NCBI RefSeq assembly: GCF_001953885.1
Contig: NZ_MQUS01000029.1
Coordinates: forward strand, 64,576 to 128,575
From: Streptomyces sp. IMTB 2501
Lineage (GTDB): Bacteria; Actinomycetota; Actinomycetes; Streptomycetales; Streptomycetaceae
Direction: 5' to 3'
Length of the DNA: 64,000 nt
Numbering within the stretch: position 1 is the first letter of the stretch; the number at the start of each line of letters is the position of its first letter. The notes beneath the pieces were generated by a model. The model searched no databases. It had not been told where the DNA came from and saw only the letters and a program-made list of their open reading frames with translations. Below, one piece after another: positions 9,101-18,100 of the stretch. A program made the position numbers and the translations under genes.

Positions 9101-12100
9101 GGCCTCCCGCTCCGGGAGGACCTCGGCCAGGGCGCGGGCGAGGTCGCGGACGTCGGACGCCGCGAACACGTCCGCGGCCGGGATCTCCACGCCCAGTTCG
9201 CGGACGAAGGCGTTGCGCAGCCGCACCAGCATCAGGGAGTCCAGGCCCAGTTCCTTCAGGGCCGTGGTCACCGAGACGTCGACCACTCCCCCGGACACCT
9301 CGGCGACCCGGGCCCGGACGTACGCCTCCAGCCAGGTGGCGCGGTCCTGGTCGGTCGTCGCGGCGAACACCTTCTTGACGAGTTCGTCCGAGGCGGCCGT
9401 GCCTGTCGGTGCGGTGACCAGGTTGCCCAGGATCGGGCGGGTGCGCACGGCGTCGGGGACGAGCGTGAGTATCTCCCAGTCCAGGGCCATCGGCGCGAGC
9501 TGGCGGCGGGCACTGGCCAGTACCCGCTCGAACAGCTCGCCGCCCTCCTGCGGCGAGAAGGCGACCAGGCCTGAGCGGCTGGTCTCGGCGGCCCGGGTGC
9601 CGGACCCGGTGACCATGCCGACACCGGTCCAGGCACCCCAGTCCAGGCTCAGCGCACGGCGGTCAGCGCGGGAGAGGTGGTGTGCCCAGGCGTCGAGGAA
9701 GGCGTTCGCCGCCGAGTACGGGCTCTGCCCGGCCGACCCGAGGAGTCCGGCCGCGGAGGCGAACAGGACCAGGTTCCGGGCCTCCGGGATCAGCTCGGTG
9801 AGGAGGGCGGTGCCGAGGACCTTGGGGGCGAGGACGCGCAGGACGCGTTCGTCGGTCAGGTTCGCCACCGTGGCGTCGTCGAGCACGCCGGCCGCGTGCA
9901 CGACCGTGGCGATCGGGCCGCAGGCGTGCCGTACGGCGTCCAGGGCGGCCGTGAGACTTGCCCGGTCGGCGACGTCGGCGCGGGCCAGGTGCACGGTGAC
10001 GCCCCGTTCTTCGAGACCCCTGATCCAGTTCCCGGCCTCCGCACCGGGCGTGCCCCGGCTCATGAGGGCCAGCCGGCGGGCCCCGCGGCGGACCAGCCGC
10101 TCGGCGACCACGCGGCCGAGGCCGCCGAGACCGCCGGTGATCAGGTGCACGCCGTCCACGGAGGTCTCGCCGTGGCCGCCGTCGTCCGGGCGGGTGCGGG
10201 CCAGGCGCGGGACCAGGCGGCCGGTGCCGCGCACCGCAACGAGCCGTTCGTCGTCGGCGTGCCGGAGCTGGGTCCACAGGGCGTCGACGCCGTCGGTGGG
10301 AGGCAGGTCGATCAGCGTGGTCGACAGATCCGGGTACTCCTGCGCCACCGCGAGACCGAAGCCCCAGGCGAGCGCCTGCTGCGGATTGGTCACCCCGGTG
10401 CTGTCACCGGCGGCCTGGCTGCCGCGCACGACCACGAACAGGCGCGAACCCCGGCCCTGCGGACGGTCCGCGAGGGCACGCACCAGGTGCAGGGTGCTCA
10501 GGCAGCACAGCCGCGCCGCCTGCTCGGCCGATCCGGCGTCGCCGATCGCCGGGGCGTCGAGCGCGGCCATCTGGACCACCTGCTCGGGCGGCCCGTCCGC
10601 GAAGGCCTCCTGCAGCAGCCGGGCCAGGTGGTCGGGGTCGGCCGGATCGAGGACGTAGCGTCCCGGTCCCTCGACGGCGAAGGCGCTGCCCCTGCGGGCG
10701 ACGACGTGCGGCACCGAGGAGCCGAGCCGCTCGCCGAGCGCCGCCGCCACCCCGGTGTCGTCGGCCAGGATCAGCCAGCTGCCCTGGACCGGCGGTTCCT
10801 GCGCCACCGGGCGCGGCTGCCAGCGGGTCTCGAAGAGGGCGCCGTCCAGCGGCGAGAGCGCGGCCAGCCGGAACTCCTCGATCTCCAGGATGAGTTGCTC
10901 GTCCTCGTCCCAGATCCTGAGGTCCAGGGTGGCGGTGTCGCCGGACGCGGTGCGCAGTTCGCAGCTGGTCCAGGCGGGCGTGGTGCGCAGGCCGGTGAAC
11001 CGCAGCCGTCCCGCCCCTGCGGGCACGAACGCCCGGCCCTCGGGCGCCTCCTGGGGCAGGGCGGCCGTGTGGAAGGCGGCATCGAGGACGGCGGGGTGCA
11101 GCAGATGTCCCGCGGCGGGCCCGGCGGCGAGCCGGCCCAGGGCCGCCGAGGGCCCACGGCGGCCCTGCTCCAGGCCCCGGAAGGCGGGGCCGTAGTCGAT
11201 GCCGAGGGCGGTCAGCCCGGCGTACACCGCCGGCAGGTCCACGTCCTGCGTGCACTGCTCACGCACGGCGGCGAGCCGCACGTCGTCGAAGCGCGTGTCG
11301 TCGGGTCGCACGTCGGCCGGGGGCTGCTCGCCGGTCATCGTAAGGCGTCCGCTGACGTGCCGCTCCCATCGCGGGCGCCGCTCACCGGCGGCCGCGGAGG
11401 CGATGGTGAAGGACCGGAAGCCGTCCCGGGCGGGCCGCAGCACCAGCTGCAGCCGTACGGGCCGTTCGGGGTCGAGCCGCAGCGGCTGCACGAATTCGAC
11501 CTCGTTCAGGTGCACTTCGCGACCGTCCTGCACCACGCAGGCGGCCTCCAGCACCATGTCGAGGAAGGCGGCGCCGGGCAGCCAGACCTCGCCGCCCACC
11601 CGGTGGTCGTCCAGATAGGCGAAGCGGCCGTCCCGCAGGTCGATGTCGCTCTGGAAGAGGTGCCGGCCGGGCTCGTCGCTGGACTCGACGTGTGTGCCGA
11701 GCAGCGGGGAGGAGCCCGTGGCGGTGGCCGGGGCGGGCGTGAGCCAGTGGCGTTCGCGGGCGAAGGCGTACGTCGGCAGGTCGACGCGACGGCCATGCGG
11801 GAACAGTGCGTCCCAGTCGGGCGTGTGGCCCGCGACGTACAACTCGCCGATGCTGCGCAGCAGTAGGTCGGGGCCGTCCTGCTGACGGCGCAGCGAGCCG
11901 ACACCGGCCACGTCGATCCCGGCTTCTGCCGCCACCGCCTGGATGGATGACAGCAGCGACGGGTGTGGGCTGAGCTCGACGAAGTAGCGGTAGCCGTCGT
12001 GCAGCATCCGTCGGACGGTGTCTGCGAAACGGACGGGCTGCCGGAGGTTGTCGTACCAGTAGTCGGCGTCCAGCCGGTCACCGGAGACGGGTTCGGCCAG

Positions 12101-15100
12101 CACCGTCGAGTACAGCGGGGTCGGCGCCTGTGCGCCCCGGGTGCCGGAGAAGCGGTCGAGCAGCTCCTCGCGCAGGGGTTCCATCAGCGGAGTGTGCGAG
12201 GCGAACGGCGTCGACAGCCGTCGTACGGCGATCCCCCGCTCATCGAGCCGTCGGCGCAGCTCGGCGAGCGCGTCGGCGGCGCCGGAGACAGCCGTGGAGC
12301 CTGCGCTGTTGACCGCGGCGACGAACAGCCGGTCCGCGTAGGGGGCGAGCAGTTCCTCGACCCGTGCCCGCGGCAGCTCCACCGCGACCATGCCGCCCTG
12401 CCCGACCAGCGGGACGACGGCCTGGGCCCGCCCGGCCACCACGGCCACGGCGTCGTCCAGGCCGAGGGCGCCCGCGCTGTAGGCGGCGGCGATCTCGCCC
12501 AGGCTGTGCCCGACCACGGCGTCCGGGGCGACCCCCAGCGACCGCCATGCGGCGGCCAGCGCCGCGTTGACGGCGAACAGCACCGGTTGCAGGTACTCGG
12601 TCCGGTCGAGCGGGGAGAACTCCTCCGGCGCCCGTAGCACGTTGAGCACCGACCAGCCGACGTGCCGCTGCACCGCCTCGTCGATCCGGGTCAGCTCCTC
12701 GCGGAACGCCTCGGACCCGGCCAGCAGCTCCAGGGCCATGCCGGGCCATTGGCCGCCGTGCCCGGGGAAGACGAAGGCCACCTTGCCCGTCTCCTCCTCG
12801 CGCGGCGGGGTCAGCTGCGCCCGTCCGCTGCCCACCGCGTCGAGCACGGCGCGCAGTTCGTCCCGGTCACCCGCCGTGACTGCCGCCCGCCAGGGGAAGT
12901 GGCTGCGGTGCCGGGCCAGGGTGTAACCGACGTCCGGCAGCGCGGTCTCCCCGGTCAGATGCCGTGCCAGCCGTGCGGCCTGTCCGCGCAGCGCGGCCTC
13001 GCTCCGCCCGGACAGCACGAACAGCCGCTTGTCTGGCGGTAGTTCACCTGCCGGCTCCGGCGCGGACGGCGGGGCCTCCTCGACGATCACATGGGCGTTG
13101 GTCCCGCTGATCCCGAAGGCGCTGACCCCGGCCCGCCGGACGCGCTCCCGCGCCGCCGGCCAGGGAGCGGCCTCCCGCAGCAGGTGCAGCCCACTGCCGT
13201 CCCACTCGACGTGCCGGCTGGGTGTGCCGACGTGCAGGGTGGCCGGCAGCATCCGGTGGCGCAGCGACTGCACCACCTTGATCAGCCCGGCGACGCCCGA
13301 GGCGGCCTGCGTGTGCCCGAGGTTGGACTTGAGCGAGCCCAGCTGGAGCGGGCGGTCCGGGGCGCGGGAGTCGCCGAAGACCCGCGCCAGGGCGTTAGCC
13401 TCGATCGGGTCGCCCAGGGTCGTGCCCGTGCCGTGCGCCTCCACGTAGTCGATGTCGGCGGGTTCCAGGCCGGACAGATCCAGGGCCCGCCGGATCACCT
13501 GCTCCTGCGCCGGGCCGTTGGGCGCGGACAGGCCCTGGCTGCGGCCGTCCTGGTTGACGGCCGTGCCGCGCAGCACCGCCAGCACCTCGTCGCCGTCCCG
13601 CTGCGCGTCGCTCAGCCGCTTCAGTACGAGCATCCCGGCGCCCTCGGCCCAGATGGCGCCGTCGGCGTCGTCGGAGAAGGAGCGGCAGCGGCCGGTCGGG
13701 GACAGGCCCCGCAGCCGGCTGAACTCCACGAAGGTCTGCGGGGTCACCATGAGCGTCACACCGCCGGCCAGCGCCAGGTCGCACTCGCCCGACCGCAGCG
13801 CCTGCGCCGCCAGGTGCACCGCGACGAGCGACGACGAGCACGCCGTGTCCACCGTCAGCGCCGGGCCGTGCAACCCGAGCGCGTACGCCAGCCGGCCCGA
13901 GGCCACGCTGAGCGCCGACCCGGTGCCGACGTACCCGTCCAACTGGTCGAGCCGGGAGCCCGACAGGTAGTCGCTGCCGAACATGCCGACGTACACGCCG
14001 GTGGTGCTGCCCGCCAGTTCGGCGGGGACGATCCCGGCGCGCTCCAGCGCCTCCCACGCGCTCTCCAGCAGCAGCCGCTGCTGCGGGTCCATGGCGGCGG
14101 CCTCCTTCGGGGTGATGCCGAAGAAGCCCGCGTCGAAGGACTCGATGTCGTCCAGGAAGCCGCCTTCCCGGGCGTACGACTTGCCCGGGGCCTCCGGGTC
14201 GGGGTCGTACAGCGACTCCACGTCCCAGCGCCCGGCCGGGAACGGGCCGACCGCGTCACGGCCCTCGGCGACCAGCCGCCACAGCTCCTCCGGGTCGCCC
14301 ACGCCGCCCGGCAGGCGGCAGGCCATGGCCACCAGGGCGACCGGCTCGTCGGACACCGCGGTGCGGGTGTGCGGCGCGGCGGGCGCGGGACGGCGGGCGG
14401 TGGGCACGCTCGTCGCGATCACGGTGGCCAGCAGGTGCTCGGCGAGACGGGCCGGAGTGGGGTGGTCGAACAGCAGAGTTGCGGGGAGCCGAGCGCCGAG
14501 GCGGGCACCGATGCGGTTACGGAGCTCCACCGCCGTCACCGAGTCCATGCCGAGGTCGCGCAGCGGCTGGTCGGGGCGGACGGACTCCGCCGACCGCAGG
14601 CCCAGGGCGCGAGATGCCTCCTCGCGGACCAGAACAAGGACGCGGTCGGCGCGCTCGGCCTCCGGCAGCCTGGCCAGCCGGTCCGCCAGGCCGTCCGCGC
14701 CGTCCTGCCCGGTGTGGGGCGCGGGCAGCAGCGAGCGCCACAGCGCGGCGGCACCGCCGCCCGCACCGGCCGTGGTCTCGCGCAGGCGGGGCAGGTTCAG
14801 CGCCCAGGCGACCAGGTGCGGGGCGTCCCGGCGCAGCGCGAGTTCGACGAGGTCGCGGCCCTGTTCCGGGGTGAGGGCGCGGTGGCCGAGGCGGGCCATC
14901 CGCTCCAGGTCGGCGTGTTCGGCGGCGAGGCCCTCGCCCAGCCAGGCGCCGAAGGAGACCGACACGGCGGGCAGCCCCTGGGCGCGCCGGTGGTGGGCGA
15001 GCTGGTCGAGGAAGGCGTTGGCGGCCGCGTAGTTGGCCTGGCCGGCGTTGCCGACGACACCGGCGGCAGAGGAGACCAGCAGAAACAGGTCGAGCCGCGC

Positions 15101-18100
15101 GCCGGCGGTGAGCCGGTGCAGATGAGCGGCGCCGTCCACCTTGGGGCTCAGCACCCCCGCGAGGCGTTCGGGGGTCAGCTCGGCGACCACCCCGTCGTCC
15201 AGGACACCGGCGCAGTGCACGACACCGCGGAGTTCACCGGCGACGAGCTCGATGACATCGACCAGGGCCGCCGGGTCGGCGACGTCGCACGCCGCCACCT
15301 CGACCTCGGCGCCGAGCGCGGTCAGTTCCGCGGTGACCTCGGCGGTGCGCGGGTCGTCGGCTCCGCGCCGGGACGTCAGCAGCAGGCGGGGCGCGCCCCG
15401 TTCGGCGAGCAGCCGGGCGATGTGGCGTCCGACGGCGCCGAGGCCTCCGGTGATCAGTACGGTGCCGTCGACGGGAGTCCGCGCGCGGTCCGTGTCGGCA
15501 GCGCGGGCGCGCACCAGCCGGGGCACCAGCAAGGCGCCCGCGCGCCCGGCGAGTTCGGGCTCGTCCCCGTGAGCGGCGGCGAGCAAGGCGGCCGCGGGAT
15601 CGGTGCCGTCGAGGTCGAGCAGCGTCAGTGCGAGGTCCGGATGCTCGGCACGGGCGCTGCGGCCCAGCCCCCACAGCACCGACTGGGCGAGGCCCGGCAC
15701 GGTGTCCCGTTCGACGGCCGCGACCGCGCCGCGGGTCACCCAGACGGTCCGCGCGGGTGGCTCCTGCCGTGCGAGGAGTGCCTGCACTTCGGCCAGTGCG
15801 AGTTCCGCCAACTCCCCTGCGGCGGCGCCTGGTTCGGCCTCCTCAGCGGGTTGTGGCCAGAACCGTACGAGCACGTCGCCACCGTGGTCCCGGCACCGGA
15901 TCCCCGCGGCTTCGAGGCCGCTCACGGCCGCGACGACATCCGGGGCGGACAGGTCGCCGACGACGGTCCACTCACCGGCCGATGCCTTGAGGGGCGGTTC
16001 GGGCACGGCCGTCCAGGCCACCTCGTACAGGTGCCGCCCGTTGCCCGAACCGGCGGCGAGGTCCGCCGGGCCCGCGGCTCGTAGCCGTACTCCCTCCAGC
16101 CGGCCCGCGGGGAAGCCGTCGGCGTCCCACAACGTCACGTCCAGCGTGATGTCGGTGCCGGCGGTGCCGGTGCGACGCACGGACACGGTGAGGTCGTCGG
16201 CGCCGCCGTGCGACAGCGAGGCGCGGCCCACGGAGACCGGAAGGACCACCCGGCCGTCGGAGGCGGTGCCCCCTTCGAGGGCCGCGGCCACGTGCAGCGC
16301 GGCGTCCAGCAGCGCCGGGTGGACGAGGTAGGGGTTGGCCAGGTCGCGGGCCACGGACGGCAGCGACAGCCGGGCCAGCAGCTCGCCGGCGCCGGTCACC
16401 ACCGCCTCCCGTACGCCCTGGAAGGCCGGACCGTAGCCGAGGCCGAGCCCGGCCAGCCGCTCGTAGGTGTCAGGGCCCCACGCGGGCTCCGCCGCCTGCG
16501 GCCACACCGGCGGCTGCTCCGCCACGGGGGTCGCCCCGGCCGCCGAGGCGGTGGCGTGCAGGGTCCAACCGGTGGCCTCCTGGCCGCGCGGGCGGCTGTG
16601 CACGGTGATCTGCGGTTGCGGGCCGGCGGTGACCACCTCGACGGACACCTCGACCATGCCGGATGCGGGCAGCACGAGCGGTGCGAGCAGCAACAGGTCG
16701 GTGACGTCGGCCGGGTCGTCCGGGCGGGCCACGGCGAGGGCGGCCCGGCACAGCTCCAGCACGGTCGTGCCGGACACCACGGTCCGGCCGAACACGGTGT
16801 GGTCGGACAGCCAGTCGGCGGTGGCCGGGGACCACGCGTTGCGGAAGGTCCAGCGGGTCTCGTCGGCCGACTGCGACTGGACGCCGAGCAACGGGTGCTC
16901 GGCGCGGTCGAACAGGCCGGGGCCGCCCGAGGCGGACTCGGGTTCGATCCAGTGCCGCCGGGTGTCCCAGGCGTAGGCCGGCAGGTCCGCCCAGGTGGTG
17001 TCGGCGACCAGGCACCGCCAGTCGATCCGCCGTCCGTGTACGTGCAGTTCGGCGGCGGCGCGGTCCAGGCAGGCGGGTCCGTCCTCGTCGCGGCGCAGGG
17101 AGCCGACGGCGACCAGCTCGTGGCCCAGGTCCTCGCCGATCGTGTGGAGGGCGGTGAGCAGGGACGGATGCGGGCCGAGTTCGACGAAGTGGCGGTAGCC
17201 GTCGGCCGCCATGCGCTCCACGGTGGCCGCGAAGCGGACGGTTTCGCGCAGGTTGGTGTACCAGTAGTCGGCGTTCAGCTCCTCGGTGACCGGCTCACCG
17301 GTGACGGTGGAGTACCAGACGACCGGTGTGGGCTGGGTGGTCACGCCGTCGAGTTCGTCCAGGACGGTGGCGCGGACCGGCTCGACCTGGGCGCTGTGGG
17401 AGGCGTAGTCGACGTCAAGGCGGCGGACGAAGACCTGTTCCCGGTCGAGATCGGCGAGCAGGCCCTCCAGCGGCTCCACGTCACCGGCGATCACGGTCGC
17501 CCGGCCGCTGTTCACGGCGGCGACCGACACCCGGCCGCCGAGAGCGTCGAGGCGGGTGACGACCTCGGTGTGCGGCAGGCCGACGACGGCCATGGCGCCG
17601 GTGCCGGACAGCTCGGTCAGGGCCCGGCTGCGCAGGGCGACCACCGCGGCCGCGTCGTTGAGGCTGAGCGCGCCGGCCACGCAGGCCGCGGCCACCTCGC
17701 CCTGGCTGTGCCCGATCACGGCGTCCGGCCGGACGCCACGGGCCCGCCATACGGCGGCGAGGGACACCATCACCGCGAAGAGCACCGGCTGGACGACGTC
17801 CACGCGGTCCAGGGACGGGGCTCCCGCCTCTTCGCGCAGGACCGCCGCCGCGGACCAGTCGGTGAACGGGCGCAGGGCGGCGTCGCAGCGGTCGAGTTCG
17901 TCGGCGAACACGGCGTCGCGTGCGAGCAGGTCACGGGTCATGCCGGCCCACTGGGCGCCCTGGCCGGGGAAGACGAACGCCACCTTGCCTGCGGGCAGTG
18001 TCGGCAGCGGGCCGGCGGTGAGGTCGGTCTCGGGCCGGCCCTCCGCGAGGGCCCGCAGCCCGGTCAGCAGCTCCTCCCGGCCGGCCGCCCGAACGACGGC

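Noticed and set aside
3422..9574. Plus-strand open frame of 2050 codons antisense to the polyketide genes
   Set aside because: It arises from the third-position GC bias of the minus-strand genes; composition is Gly/Arg/Gln/Val-rich with no motifs, and both genes beneath it have strong domain evidence.
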